From positions 62,001 to 126,000 of the forward strand of contig NZ_VKAA01000014.1 in the NCBI RefSeq assembly GCF_007096635.1: DNA of 64,000 bases, read 5' to 3'. The DNA comes from Mycolicibacterium sp. 018/SC-01/001. GTDB taxonomy: Bacteria > Actinomycetota > Actinomycetes > Mycobacteriales > Mycobacteriaceae. Made by a program: the position numbers and the translations under genes. Positions 35,410 through 45,135 of this stretch are shown in pieces. The notes below the pieces were generated by a model that was not told the origin of the DNA, searched no databases, and saw only the letters and a list, made by a program, of their open reading frames with translations. How positions within the stretch are numbered: position 1 is the first letter of the stretch; every line of letters begins with the position of its first letter.

Positions 35410-36327
35410 ATGTCGATATCGCGAGCGGCGCCGAGCGTCGCGCTGATTCTCGGGTCGTGTGTGTCATTGCAACTCGGCGCGGTGCTCGCAATCCCGCTGC
35501 TCGCTTCGCTGGGGGCCGGTCTGACGACCTCCGCCCGCCTGCTGCTGGCCGCTGTCCTCCTGATGGCTCTCCATCGACCACGCGTTCGTCGTTGGGGTCG
35601 CGAGCGGTGGCGACACGTTCTGCTGTTCGGTGTGGCGATGGCCGGCATGAACGGGTTTTTCTACGCCTCGATTGCGCGGATCCCGCTGGGCATCGCCGTC
35701 ACGATCGAGTTCGCCGGGCCGCTGCTGCTTGCCGCCGTCCTCTCGCGGCGACCGCGCGATCTCGCGTGCGTGGGAGCCGCAGCGGCGTCTATTGCCGTTC
35801 TGGGTCTGGCCGATTCGGGAGCTGCGTCTGACCTCGACCCAGCGGGTGTGATGTACGCCCTCGTCGCCGCCGCATTCTGGGCTTTCTACATCAAGGCTGG
35901 GGCGCGAATGAGCGCCGCCGCCCCCGGAAACGGCTCGCTGGCCGTTGGCATGTTAGTCAGCGGAATGCTGGTGGCACCGTTCGGTATTGGTGCGATCGAC
36001 CGGTTCACTGCGGACCCCCACACACTTGTCGCATTGGTGGGTGTCGCAGTGCTGTCATCGGTGCTGCCGTACTCACTCGAGTTCGCGGCCATGGGCCGAG
36101 TGAGTCCACATGTCTTCGGTGTACTCCTGTGCCTGGAGCCAATCGTGGCGGGTATCGCCGGGTGGCTCCTGTTGCATCAGACACTGCCCGGCTCGCACAT
36201 CGTTGCGATGGCCGTCGTCGTCGCAGCAGCCCTGATCGTGACGTCTGGTCCGGCGTCAAGTGACTGCAAGCCCGACCGGCAGTCGACACCGCCGGTCGAG
36301 TCGCCGCGTGCATCTGTGGCGCAGTAG
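35410..36327 (+). CDS. EamA/RhtA-type drug/metabolite exporter
   Basis: A 305-residue DMT-superfamily transporter with ten helices and two EamA repeats. The features AVTIEFAGPLLLAAVLSRR and PYSLEFAAMGRVSPHVFGVLLCLEP (in part) are typical of RhtA, an exporter of threonine, homoserine and other small metabolites. I chose the ATG at 35410, which gives the family's usual N-terminus; the frame is open upstream to 35311 but that part is not membrane-like. Confidence 0.86.
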   Translation: MSISRAAPSVALILGSCVSLQLGAVLAIPLLASLGAGLTTSARLLLAAVLLMALHRPRVRRWGRERWRHVLLFGVAMAGMNGFFYASIARIPLGIAVTIEFAGPLLLAAVLSRRPRDLACVGAAAASIAVLGLADSGAASDLDPAGVMYALVAAAFWAFYIKAGARMSAAAPGNGSLAVGMLVSGMLVAPFGIGAIDRFTADPHTLVALVGVAVLSSVLPYSLEFAAMGRVSPHVFGVLLCLEPIVAGIAGWLLLHQTLPGSHIVAMAVVVAAALIVTSGPASSDCKPDRQSTPPVESPRASVAQ

Positions 36328-36454
36328 TTGTCGAGGCGCTCTTGCCCCAGACTGCGAATTGGCGATGCGTCTCGATTGCGTTCGCGCGAGCACTGATCAG
36401 CCCCCGGGGGCAGAGAATCACCCTGCTGAGCGGCCCAGTCTGTCGCGACTGCCT

Positions 36455-37687
36455 CTACTCGTCGCTCGGCGTTGGGTTCCCGTAGATGGCCTCGATGAGC
36501 CTGTCGGCCAGGGCGCCGTGCAAGACGACGCTGGTCATCACCACGATGCAGGTGGCCGCCAGAACCGTTGCGCCGTCGGTGTCGGGCAGCGCGTTGTAGG
36601 CGATGAGTCCGAACACGATGGAGGCTGCCCCGCGAGGCCCCATGACCCCCATGAATAGTCGGTCTCGGGGTGCGGCCGGGCTGCCGATAAGTGATAGGGC
36701 GACGGGCAGGATACGGCCGAAGGTCAGGACGCAGACTGCGATGGCCACCGCCGGCCACCACTGCACGTCCTTGGCGAGGATGGCGGTCCCGGCGAGTCCG
36801 AAGGCCAACCACAGCTCGAGGTTGACGAGCCCGGCGACGTCTTTGGTCATGGCTAACGCGGCCGGTGCCGCGGGTGTGCAGCTAGCAGCGTTCCTCAGGT
36901 AGGTCCGGCGGAATGACACACCACACACGAAGGCGGCGACGAATCCATTTCCTGCCGCCGCGATGGCGACGGCGAAGGTCAGCAGGGGCAAAACCAGTAC
37001 GCCGACGCTCAGGCTGCGCACATCGCTCAATTGTGTTCGCTGAGCCCATCTCATCGCCCAGCCCGCCCCGGTTCCGACCAGTGCGCCCACGACGATGGCA
37101 ATGGCTCCGGCCGGGGCGGCTGTGACGAAGGCTGCGGCGGCCTGTTGTTCGGCTTCGCCATGGGTTGTCGACAGCGCAAGTGCCGCCAGCAGGACCGGCG
37201 AGACGAGGCCGTCGTTGTATCCGCTCTCGATGCCGAGCCACTCGCGCACCCGTGCTGGAATCCGGGTGTCCTCGATGATGGAGAGCTGAGGTGAGAAGTC
37301 GACGGTGACGCAGATGCATGACAGAGCCAAGGCCCCGGCGATAGAGATGTTGAGCGGCAAGGCGACCGCTAAGGCGATGACGACGGCCAGCGACAGTGGT
37401 AGCGCCATGGCCAGCAGACGCACGGGAACTGATGACAGGTGCGAGCCCAGCGATCCGGTGAAGCCGGTGGCGTCGACGAACAACAGCAGTGCCAGGATGG
37501 CCTCGGCGACATACAGAGTGGTCTTCGAGTCGAAGAATGCGGTGCTCTGGTCGGTGACCCACCATCCGATTGCGGCGCCGGCAGCCACCATGAACAGCTG
37601 CCCGTTGATTGCCCAGCGACGAAGGAGACGTCCCAGCAGGGACCACGCCAGTACCGGACCGGTCATGATCAGCAGGACGGCGACCAC
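36455..37687 (-). CDS. Cation:proton antiporter (NhaP/CPA1-like)
   Basis: A 410-residue membrane protein with about 12 helices. Signature segments are VDFSPQLSIIEDTRIPARVREWLGIESGYND (in part; the Asp/Glu-rich ion site GIESGYNDG) and GPRGAASIVFGLIAYN near the end, as in Na+/H+ and K+/H+ exchangers. GTG start. It follows the M28 peptidase gene by 36 bp on the same strand, so it may be co-transcribed. A link to the neighbouring catabolism is not evident. Confidence 0.88.
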   Translation of the reverse strand: MVAVLLIMTGPVLAWSLLGRLLRRWAINGQLFMVAAGAAIGWWVTDQSTAFFDSKTTLYVAEAILALLLFVDATGFTGSLGSHLSSVPVRLLAMALPLSLAVVIALAVALPLNISIAGALALSCICVTVDFSPQLSIIEDTRIPARVREWLGIESGYNDGLVSPVLLAALALSTTHGEAEQQAAAAFVTAAPAGAIAIVVGALVGTGAGWAMRWAQRTQLSDVRSLSVGVLVLPLLTFAVAIAAAGNGFVAAFVCGVSFRRTYLRNAASCTPAAPAALAMTKDVAGLVNLELWLAFGLAGTAILAKDVQWWPAVAIAVCVLTFGRILPVALSLIGSPAAPRDRLFMGVMGPRGAASIVFGLIAYNALPDTDGATVLAATCIVVMTSVVLHGALADRLIEAIYGNPTPSDE

Positions 37688-37723
37688 CGACCTATCTCTC
37701 CGCGCTCGTGGTGGGCGGCGCTC

Positions 37724-39148
37724 TCATGGCAGCCCGCTGGGTGCGACCGGCGCCGTATCGGGGATGAGCTCTCGTGCGATCACGCCGAGGTCTTCGATGA
37801 TGTGTGCGAATGCTGAAGCCAGCGGGGCTAATTGGCTTTTGTCGACCTTGTCCAGGGTGTCTGCCTCGTCGTAGAGGTAGATGGGTGCGGAGACGAGGCT
37901 GACGATGGGTACGCCGGCTTGGTAGTTGTAGTCGGCGTCGGTCGGGATTTCATCACCCGGTAACGCCGAGGTCGGGAGAACAGCGAGACGGGGAAGGCCT
38001 TCCAGGGCGCGCTGGATGCTCTCGACCACGGTGTGACCGGTGTTGGTCAGGACGACGCGGGGCTCCGGCCCGCCGATTTCGACGAGCTCGCCGCCACGGG
38101 CGTGCGCGGCTCGCGCCACGTGCTCGAGCGCGACGTCGACGAGGATCTCTCGGCCGTAGGGGTGGGCGGTGACGTAGTCGTCGACGAACTGCTGATGCGC
38201 CTCGTAGCCGGTGAAGTGGGTGTCCATGGTGGCGAACATGAGAGTGCGCGGTCGCTGGTCGAGTGGTTGTGCCGCGAAATGACGGGCTAGTGCCAGAACC
38301 AATGCCGTACCGCTGGCGTCCTCGACAGCGCCGTCCCAGACGGAGTCGTGGTGGGAGTGGATCAGAATCGTTTCCGGCGACTGGCCGGGCAGCGTGGCCA
38401 CCACTGACCGTCCGTTCACCGCGTGGCGGCTTCCGATCAGCTCTAGCGTGGCGGTGACCCCGACGTCGTGGGCCAGGTGGGTCCGAATTTGGCGGCCCTG
38501 CGCGTTGGTCACCCACACCCCGGGCAGAGCGAGGCCGTCGTAATCCTCGTTGAGATAGCGGTTGGAGTCGAAGTAGTCGGCCAGTACGGCGATGAATCCG
38601 GCAGCACCGGCGTTCGCAACTCGCTGCGCGGTCGCTGCGAGTGTGGTGTTGTACGGGTCGATGAGTTTGCCGTCGGGCAGTGCGTCATAGAAGTCGGCAT
38701 ACCGCGATGTGTCTATCTGCTCCTTGCTGATTTCTCCGCCCAGCAGCTCGAGCAGATCGTGGGAACCGAAGCTCACGTCGAAGATGACGATGGCATCGTG
38801 CAGGTCGGCGTCATCGTGAATCGTGTGGAGGTCGACGAGGCGCCGGGTGAGGCCGGCGCGCCCGGTTCCAAACGGTCCCACGGGCCCGTCGTGGGCGCAG
38901 CTGTGATTCACCGGGAAACAGTCGACGTCTTCGGCGCCCACGGTCAGCCGCGTGTGCGAGGCGTCCCAGCGAGTCGAGTCGACTTCGTCGATGACCACTT
39001 CGGGGATGTGGCAGTCGCGCAGGCGTTCGGCGACGTAATCGGCGGCCGCGTGTCCAGCCGGCGTGCCGGTGCGTCGGTGCCCGAGAGCGACGAGGGCCTC
39101 AACGTGAGCATAGATGGACTCGGTTTCGAAGCGCGCCACTGAGGTCAC
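37724..39148 (-). CDS. M28-family metallopeptidase
   Basis: A 474-residue protein of the M28 aminopeptidase/carboxypeptidase family. Zinc ligands are visible as IHSHHDSVWDGAVEDASGTA (His and Asp), followed by TLMFATMDTHFTGYEAHQ and a late DADYNYQAG. There is no signal peptide, so it is probably intracellular. GTG start with AAAGGTGAG upstream. Close to the peptide-type ABC importer and amidases, it could release amino acids or amines from imported conjugates; this is inference. Confidence 0.85.
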   Translation of the reverse strand: MTSVARFETESIYAHVEALVALGHRRTGTPAGHAAADYVAERLRDCHIPEVVIDEVDSTRWDASHTRLTVGAEDVDCFPVNHSCAHDGPVGPFGTGRAGLTRRLVDLHTIHDDADLHDAIVIFDVSFGSHDLLELLGGEISKEQIDTSRYADFYDALPDGKLIDPYNTTLAATAQRVANAGAAGFIAVLADYFDSNRYLNEDYDGLALPGVWVTNAQGRQIRTHLAHDVGVTATLELIGSRHAVNGRSVVATLPGQSPETILIHSHHDSVWDGAVEDASGTALVLALARHFAAQPLDQRPRTLMFATMDTHFTGYEAHQQFVDDYVTAHPYGREILVDVALEHVARAAHARGGELVEIGGPEPRVVLTNTGHTVVESIQRALEGLPRLAVLPTSALPGDEIPTDADYNYQAGVPIVSLVSAPIYLYDEADTLDKVDKSQLAPLASAFAHIIEDLGVIARELIPDTAPVAPSGLP

Positions 39149-39532
39149 GGAAACTCACCTTTCGGTAGTCACGGCGCTGGCAGTCGCCGATGGTGCTGTC
39201 GCTACGGATGTTGTTGCCCGCGTCGGCGATCACGACCGGGATGGGCGAACCGGCGTGGCCGGCGGGGTTAAAGATTTCGAGCACTGGGATATCCGGCGGA
39301 TCGTCGTGTGTCGCCGGCGGCTGAAATGGTGGTGTTGCACGACGATGCGCAGGCGGGTCTTTCCCACCCACACGTCGATCAACCTGTCGGTTCTCATCGG
39401 TACACAGATGACTGCTTCGCGAGGCGCGCGCATTAGTGCCCGGTCGTCTGCGAATTGAGGAGCGCCGAAATAGCGAGCATCCAGCCCGGCTGCGCGCGGG
39501 GCGGCATGTTCGAGGTGCCACGTGTTGGGCAT
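39149..39532 (-). pseudogene. Probable frameshifted remnant between ALDH and M28 genes
   Basis: From an ATG at 39532 one frame reads protein-like sequence (MPNTWHLEHAAPRAAGLDAR ... RTDRLIDVWVGKTRLRIVVQ) for about 75 codons. After that the protein-like sequence continues in another frame (PDIPVLEIFNPAGHAGSPIP, VVIADAGNNIRSDSTIGDC). This suggests a small gene of roughly 110-120 codons broken by a frameshift near 39310. The family is not recognised. Chance overlap of two frames is possible. Confidence 0.3.
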
Positions 39533-39537
39533 CGCCG

Positions 39538-41043
39538 TCACCGCCTTGTAAAAACCGTTCGATGCCAAGGTTTTTCGGCGATTCCCGTGATGTCGCTCAT
39601 GACGTGCTTGACGGTGAGGTATTCCTCGAAAGAGTAGTCACTCATGTCTTTACCGAACCCAGATGCACCGAAGCCGCCGTGGGGCATCTCGGACACGATG
39701 GGAATGTGGTCGTTGATCCAGACGCATCCGGCGTTGATGTCGCGCGATGCCCGCTGAGCGCGATACACATTGCGCGTCCACGCCGAGGCGGCGAGCCCGA
39801 AGTCGGTGTCGTTGGCCTGGCGAAACGCATCGCCGTCGTCATCGAACGGGCGTGCGGTCAGGACCGGACCGAAGACTTCCTCGCGGTAGATTTCGGCGGT
39901 CTCACTGACGTCGCAGATCAGGGTCGGGCGGTAGTAGAAGCCCGGAAGATCAGGCGCGGTGCCGCCTGCGACGATGGTGGCGCCCTGCGCGGGTGCACGG
40001 TTAACCATCGCAGCCACTGCGTCGCGATGGGCCCGCGAGGTGAGGGGTCCCAAATCGGTGTCCGGATCGCGTGGATCGCCGACGACGATCTTGGCCATGA
40101 GTTCGGCGACACCGGCAACGAAGTCGTCGTAAAGTGCGCGCGCCACGATGGCGCGGGTCGCGGCGGTGCAGTCCTGACCGGAGTTGATGAGCGACCCCGC
40201 GACTGCCCCGTGTATCGCGGCGTCGAGGTCGGCGTCGTCGAAGACGACGAAGGGCGCCTTTCCGCCCAGCTCGAGCTGGGTTCGGTGTCCGTGCTGGGCC
40301 GCATCGGCCATGACTGAGCGTCCGACGCCGGTGGAGCCGGTGAAGGTGACGACGTCGACGTCGGGATGACCTGCCAGGGCTGCTCCGACGGCACTGCCCG
40401 ATCCGGTGACGACGTTGACGACTCCGTCGGGAATGCCGGCCTGCTTTGCAATCTGGGCAAGGGTCAGGGTCGTCAAGGGGGTGATCTCGGCGGGCTTGAT
40501 GACCACGGTGCATCCTGCTGCGAGCGCGGGAATTACCTTCCACACCGCCATCTGCAGTGGGTAATTCCACGGGGTGATGGTGGCGACCACGCCGACCGCG
40601 TCGCGCCGGATGGACGAGGTGTGGTCGCCCGAATACTCCGCAGTGGCCTTGCCTTCGAGATGACGTGCAGCGCCGGCGAAGAATCGGACGTTGTCGATGC
40701 TGCCCGGAATGTCGAATTCTCGAGCCATCCTCACGGGCTTTCCGGTTTGACACACTTCCTCGTCAACGAGGCGGTCGGCCTGGGCTTCCATGAGGTCAGC
40801 GACCCGGGACAGCGCGGCCGCCCGTTGCGCCGGAGTTGCGCCCGACCACTCAGGAAGGGCGCGCCGCGCTGCGGCCACTGCCGCGTCCACCTCGGCGCGT
40901 CCCACTCGGGCGATCTCGACGATTGTGGTGGCATCTGCAGGGTTGACGAGCGGATGCGCAGCAGCCGTGCCGCCCACGTGCGTGCCGTCTATCCAGCTGC
41001 CGATGAGGTCCAGTCGCTGTGTGAAGTCGTTGATGTCAGTCAC
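39538..41043 (-). CDS. Aldehyde dehydrogenase, gamma-aminobutyraldehyde dehydrogenase-like
   Basis: A 501-residue NAD-dependent aldehyde dehydrogenase with Asn160 (TITPWNYP), Glu258 (QLELGGKAP) and catalytic Cys292 (NSGQDCTA). The overall sequence, including the C-terminal GGFGASGFGKDMSDYSFEEYLTVKHV (in part), resembles PatD/PuuC-type enzymes that oxidise 4-aminobutyraldehyde to GABA. I chose the GTG at 41043; the longer open frame upstream is not family-like. A GTCGTATAACG operator lies 66 bp upstream, shared with the divergent tetR. It fits downstream of the amine oxidase at 58.6 kb. Confidence 0.9.
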   Translation of the reverse strand: MTDINDFTQRLDLIGSWIDGTHVGGTAAAHPLVNPADATTIVEIARVGRAEVDAAVAAARRALPEWSGATPAQRAAALSRVADLMEAQADRLVDEEVCQTGKPVRMAREFDIPGSIDNVRFFAGAARHLEGKATAEYSGDHTSSIRRDAVGVVATITPWNYPLQMAVWKVIPALAAGCTVVIKPAEITPLTTLTLAQIAKQAGIPDGVVNVVTGSGSAVGAALAGHPDVDVVTFTGSTGVGRSVMADAAQHGHRTQLELGGKAPFVVFDDADLDAAIHGAVAGSLINSGQDCTAATRAIVARALYDDFVAGVAELMAKIVVGDPRDPDTDLGPLTSRAHRDAVAAMVNRAPAQGATIVAGGTAPDLPGFYYRPTLICDVSETAEIYREEVFGPVLTARPFDDDGDAFRQANDTDFGLAASAWTRNVYRAQRASRDINAGCVWINDHIPIVSEMPHGGFGASGFGKDMSDYSFEEYLTVKHVMSDITGIAEKPWHRTVFTRR

Positions 41044-41493
41044 CCGGTGCAAGCCGCCTGTCGTTGTTGTCGTGGTCCCTCGGGTGCCCACCACTGTAAT
41101 AGTTGTTACGTTATACGACGAGTCGGACAAATAAAATCGCGGATGAACCGTCGGGCCGCTCGCCCGCTTGCGTTCGGCGCGGCCGGCCCCTCGCACACTT
41201 GCCGCCCCGCGCTCGATCGCGTTGCGCCGCTTCTCGTTCGGTCCGGCGACGACGCCGGTTCCCTGGACCCCTCTTCGGCATAAGGCGCGCTGTCCTGGAC
41301 TCATGCATTTCCGCGCTTATGCGGCCGTCGACACTCGACCCGCCGCGGCCTCTAAGGCGCCGACGAATACGGCACGGCCACCCGATCATCGAGTCACCTG
41401 CCCGCGGCGGACGGGGACCTCTGGTCTCGCGGTAATCCGAGACCGCTCATCAGCATGATATAAACAGCGTTGTATAACGTCGAGGGAGGCGCC
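41044..41493. promoter_or_regulatory. Divergent control region between ALDH and tetR, with two operators
   Basis: 450 bp with no credible gene. Two copies of GTYGTATAACG are present: 41109-41119 (on the minus strand, GTCGTATAACG), close to the ALDH start, and 41469-41479 (plus strand, GTTGTATAACG), immediately before the tetR ribosome site GAGGGAGG. They differ at one base. One copy per divergent promoter is the classic arrangement for a TetR repressor that controls itself and a neighbouring gene. Confidence 0.7.
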
Positions 41494-42081
41494 ATGCCGA
41501 TTTTTGTCGATCACGTCGCTCGGCGCGAACAAATCGTCACCGCAGCCACGGAGGTGTTGGCGGAGGCGGGCTTCGCGAGGTTCACCCTGCGCGTCGTCGG
41601 ACAGCGTCTGGGCGGTTCAGTCACCTTGGTGACGCACTACTTTCCTAACCGCGAAGCACTCCTCGACGCAGTGCTGGAGCGCACACTGTCGGACGCCCAC
41701 GCCAAGCAGGACGAATTGGCTGCGATTGCCGACCCCCACGATCGCCTCAAGGCAGTCATTCAGTACTTCCTGCCCATCGACGACGAGTCGACGGTCATCG
41801 AAAGCGCCCGCGTGGCCCTGGCGAGCCAACGCAACGTCGAGCCCATCGTGGCCGATCACCTCGAGCAGATCGATCCCTGCATGCGCCAACTCATCCGGAC
41901 CGCCATCAGTGACTTCATTCCGGCGCAGCGGCTGGACGCGACGATCGACTTGATTCGCCTGTGGACCGCCGGAATGGTCCTCACGGCCATCGAGCATCCT
42001 GCGACCTGGACCGCGCAGCGGCAAGGCGAGGCTCTCGACCACTTCCTCAAACTGATCGACTTGCCGATCGGGTCGACATAG
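41494..42081 (+). CDS. TetR-family regulator, likely master of the amine/amide regulon
   Basis: A 195-residue TetR protein. The N-terminal helix-turn-helix (FTLRVVGQRLGGSVTLVTHYFPNREALL) departs slightly from the usual pattern in the recognition helix. I chose the ATG at 41494 because GGGAGG lies 6 bp before it. An operator-like GTTGTATAACG abuts the ribosome site, and the same motif precedes several other transcripts up to 56 kb. I infer that this protein represses the whole set until an inducer appears. Confidence 0.88.
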   Translation: MPIFVDHVARREQIVTAATEVLAEAGFARFTLRVVGQRLGGSVTLVTHYFPNREALLDAVLERTLSDAHAKQDELAAIADPHDRLKAVIQYFLPIDDESTVIESARVALASQRNVEPIVADHLEQIDPCMRQLIRTAISDFIPAQRLDATIDLIRLWTAGMVLTAIEHPATWTAQRQGEALDHFLKLIDLPIGST

Positions 42082-42083
42082 CG

Positions 42084-42592
42084 TCACGGTTCGACCCACA
42101 CCCTAGGGGTCGTGGTGGGTGCGGCTTTCTCTGCGACGTCGCGGCGGTCGTGCGTCATGCAGTAGAGCGCCCCGGGTACCGAGATGACCGAGGCGACAAC
42201 GGCTGGGGTCTGCATGCTGCTGGTAGAGGCGCACCGCTGATCGTCCACCGCGGCGCCGTTGTTTAACACCTGCAGTGGCTACGGCTAGAGAGTCCCGCCG
42301 TGCGATACACCCATTCTGGAACACACCGCTTGGTTGGGAGAAGCCGTCACGGTAGAGCGCCGTGGTGAGGGAACCATGGGCCGCGATGCCCAGAGCCACC
42401 CCGGGGTTCGTAGCGATCAGATGTTGCCAATTAGCAGTTTCTGTGTTGCCGAGGCTCCGAGATCTTCGGTCAGCGGAGCACGCGAGGGAGAGCACCGTAG
42501 TGGCCGCGGCCAGCAGCAGCAGCACGGACCAGATAGACCAACAACGCAGCCCAGCGCCGCCACGACGTGAACTCAGTGTCGTTGTCAGTCAC
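42084..42592 (-). pseudogene. Frameshifted small membrane protein gene
   Basis: A GTG at 42592, overlapping the TesB stop (GTGA), begins MTDNDTEFTSWRRWAALLVYLV. At about 42525, in a run of CTG repeats, the hydrophobic helix continues in another frame (LLLLAAATTVLSLACSAD) up to about 42260. The end is again protein-like in a third frame (AVVASVISVPGALYCMTHDRRDV), finishing at 42084. The pieces would make a membrane protein of about 165 residues with helices at both ends, broken by two frameshifts. The family is not known. Sequencing errors could give the same picture. Confidence 0.5.
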
Positions 42593-43464
42593 GGGATTGA
42601 GGCGTTGGACCGGCTTGCAAGGTGTGCCCCCGCCGGTGAGCGTGGAGCGAAGCGAGTGAGGCCTTCCTGCATCACGGCGGCGACCAGGTGGCCGCCGATG
42701 TCGTAGAGCGCCCCCTGTGTCAGGGCGCGGCCACCGCACGCCGACGGCGAGGATTGGTCGTAGAGCAGCCATTCGTCGGCGCGAAATGGCCGCATGAACC
42801 ACATGGCGTGGTCGAGTGACGCGGTTGTCAGCGCATCGAGTACGTCGCGGTGTGGCACGACTGCCGAGCCGAGGAGGGTGAGGTCAGACAGGTAGGCCAA
42901 AGCACATAGGTGCAGCACCGGATCGTCGGGGAGCGGCTCGGCGTGTTTGAACCACACCTGTTGCTGCGATGCCTTGCCGGGTGTGGTGTGCAGTTGGTGG
43001 TGCGGCACGATGCGCACATCCCATTCGGCGAACTGCAGTACCGCCGAGTCGTCCCAGGCATCGTGACTGGTACGGGCGAGACTGTCCGGGGAGGGTGCCG
43101 CGGGTGGGTCGTCTTGGTGGGTGATGCCCGTCTGATTTCGGTGAAAGGACACCGACATCGAGAAGATGGTCTCGCCGTGCTGGACGGCGTCGACGCGGCG
43201 GGTGCAGAACGATCCGCCATCGCGCAATCGTTCGACGACGTAGACCTTCGGCGAGCGCGCGTCACCAGGCCGCAGGAAGTACCCGTGCAGCGAATGCACG
43301 GTGAACGCGGGGTCGACCGTCCGTGCCGCCGACACCAACGACTGCCCGGCGACGTGACCGCCGAATGTCCGCTGAAGAAATCCGCTGTCGGGCTGGAAAA
43401 AAGCGTCCCCTAGGTAAATGTTCGCTTCGATCTGGTGAACGTTGAGGATGTGTTCAATAGACAT
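42589..43464 (-). CDS. tesB: Acyl-CoA thioesterase II
   Basis: A 291-residue double-hotdog thioesterase of the TesB family. It has the N-terminal FGGHVAGQSLVSAARTV and HSLHGYFLRPGD (catalytic-core histidine region) and the C-terminal LDHAMWFMRPFRADEWLLYDQ. I chose the ATG at 43464, 11 bp inside the upstream ligase gene. A ligase and a thioesterase in one transcript suggest that a CoA ester is formed, processed and hydrolysed, or that CoA is recycled. Confidence 0.9.
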   Translation of the reverse strand: MSIEHILNVHQIEANIYLGDAFFQPDSGFLQRTFGGHVAGQSLVSAARTVDPAFTVHSLHGYFLRPGDARSPKVYVVERLRDGGSFCTRRVDAVQHGETIFSMSVSFHRNQTGITHQDDPPAAPSPDSLARTSHDAWDDSAVLQFAEWDVRIVPHHQLHTTPGKASQQQVWFKHAEPLPDDPVLHLCALAYLSDLTLLGSAVVPHRDVLDALTTASLDHAMWFMRPFRADEWLLYDQSSPSACGGRALTQGALYDIGGHLVAAVMQEGLTRFAPRSPAGAHLASRSNASIP

Positions 43465-45082
43465 CTGAACTCGGCTTCGGCGTCGGCCTAGAACTGGTGT
43501 CGATGACACCGTCGTGTAGCGGGCGGGGCTCGGACTTGAGCGCTGCTTTGTGGATCTTCCCGCTCGAGGTGTAGGGCAACTCGTCCCTAAACTCCACATA
43601 GCGGGGCACCTTGAACGGCGCCAATCCCTGCTTCGCCCAATCGATCACGGCGTCGGGTGTTACGGTGGCGCCCTCGTCGCACACGATGATCACCTTGACC
43701 TCTTCGTCGCGGGCAGGGTCAGGAACCGCAATTGCGGCAACCTCGTAGACACCGGTCAGCGCGCCCAGGTGTGCCTCGACCTCGGCAGCAGAAATGTTCT
43801 CGCCACTGCGCCGGATCATGTCACGCATGCGACCAAGGTAGAAATGTTGTCCGGCAACGTCTTTGGCGACGATGTCGCCGGTGCGGAACCATCCGCCGGC
43901 CAGGAAGAGCTCGGCGTTGACCTCCGGCCGATTGTGGTATCCCAGCATTATCCCCGGGCCACGGATACACAATTCACCGGCCTGACCGGGCGGCATCTCG
44001 CAGAGCTGTTCATCGACAATCTTGGATTCTCGGTTGGGAAAGCACAATCCCATACCGCCGGTTGCCGCGAGGTCGGGACGGTTGAGCGGCGCCGCCGTGC
44101 CGTTGCCAATCTCGGTGCTGGCGTATAGCTCACGGGCGTGTATGCCGAACCGTTGTTCGATGGGCGCGTACGCGGCGACGGGCATCGCTGAGACGGGCGC
44201 GTGGGTGAGTGCAAGCTCGGTGTCTTGCGGGTCGGGAGGGAAGTCCAGCAGATCCTCGTCGATCCACGCGAAGTCGATGGCGTACTCGCGTAGCCAGCCC
44301 ATGAATTTGCGTCGGCTCAACCCCGGGGTGATGTAGAGAGCTGCGCCCTTGGTCATGGCGCTGGCGAGATAGGCTTGGTTTTGCATGTAATAGAAGGGGT
44401 GGTCAGCGAGCAGCCGCATCGAATCCTGATGCAGCGCAGCGCCATAGACGCCCAGTTCGATCCAGTACTCGTGGGTCAGCAAGCAGCCTTTCGGAAGGCC
44501 GGTCGTGCCCGAGGTGAATTGGATGTTGACAACACCGAGTGTGCTGGGGACGAATCGCCGAGGCGTCGGGACGCCGTTGATCAAGTCGTGGAACTGCAAC
44601 AGCACGTGCTGGCTGGAGCCGATGACGATGATCCTGCTGACGTCGACGGGGCCGATCATGCGATCGTGAAGGTGGGCGTCGACGAGCTCACTTTCCCCGA
44701 TCAGCCAGCGAGCCTCGGCGTCGTTGAGGACGAAGTCGATTTCGCGGCGGGTGTACTTCGGGTTGAGTGGAACGATCGCGGCCCCAGCCTCGGCGGCGGC
44801 CAGCCAGGCAATCGGGAACTCCACACGGTTGGTGATGAGCAGTCCGATCCTGTCGCCGGGCACCACGCCGACGGACTCCAGACCGCTGCGCAGCGCGGTA
44901 ACTCGGGTGCGAAACTCCGACCATGTCAGCGATCTCTTTTCGCCCTCGATCTCGAGGAGCGCTAGACGGTCTGGCCATCGGTGAGCCGCGGCGTCGAGAG
45001 CATCAGGCAGTGTCTTGCCCCGGAGCCCTTCCTGATGATCAGTCAAGGTGAGATCGAGGGCTCCCGCCGTAGGCAATGTCAT
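43454..45082 (-). CDS. AMP-binding acyl-CoA ligase 1
   Basis: A 542-residue ANL-superfamily ligase with the AMP-binding P-loop FTSGTTGLPKG, the acyl-pocket/adenine motif YASTEIG, the GWFRTGDI hinge region and the C-terminal catalytic Lys motif YTSSGKIHK. It activates a carboxylic acid as acyl-AMP and then CoA ester; it most resembles crotonobetaine/carnitine- or medium-chain-type ligases. I chose the ATG at 45082, following GAAGCAACG. A GTCGTATGACG operator lies 54 bp upstream, so this gene and tesB form their own regulated transcript. Confidence 0.9.
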   Translation of the reverse strand: MTLPTAGALDLTLTDHQEGLRGKTLPDALDAAAHRWPDRLALLEIEGEKRSLTWSEFRTRVTALRSGLESVGVVPGDRIGLLITNRVEFPIAWLAAAEAGAAIVPLNPKYTRREIDFVLNDAEARWLIGESELVDAHLHDRMIGPVDVSRIIVIGSSQHVLLQFHDLINGVPTPRRFVPSTLGVVNIQFTSGTTGLPKGCLLTHEYWIELGVYGAALHQDSMRLLADHPFYYMQNQAYLASAMTKGAALYITPGLSRRKFMGWLREYAIDFAWIDEDLLDFPPDPQDTELALTHAPVSAMPVAAYAPIEQRFGIHARELYASTEIGNGTAAPLNRPDLAATGGMGLCFPNRESKIVDEQLCEMPPGQAGELCIRGPGIMLGYHNRPEVNAELFLAGGWFRTGDIVAKDVAGQHFYLGRMRDMIRRSGENISAAEVEAHLGALTGVYEVAAIAVPDPARDEEVKVIIVCDEGATVTPDAVIDWAKQGLAPFKVPRYVEFRDELPYTSSGKIHKAALKSEPRPLHDGVIDTSSRPTPKPSSDVY

Positions 45083-45135
45083 CGTTGCTTCTTTCCTCGG
45101 GGCCGACTGTTTCGTGACAAGTGCGCGCAACATAT

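Noticed and set aside
36400..36411. GCCCCCGGGGGC palindrome between convergent EamA and antiporter genes
   Set aside because: A possible terminator stem, but it has no loop and no T-run on either side, so no terminator is called.
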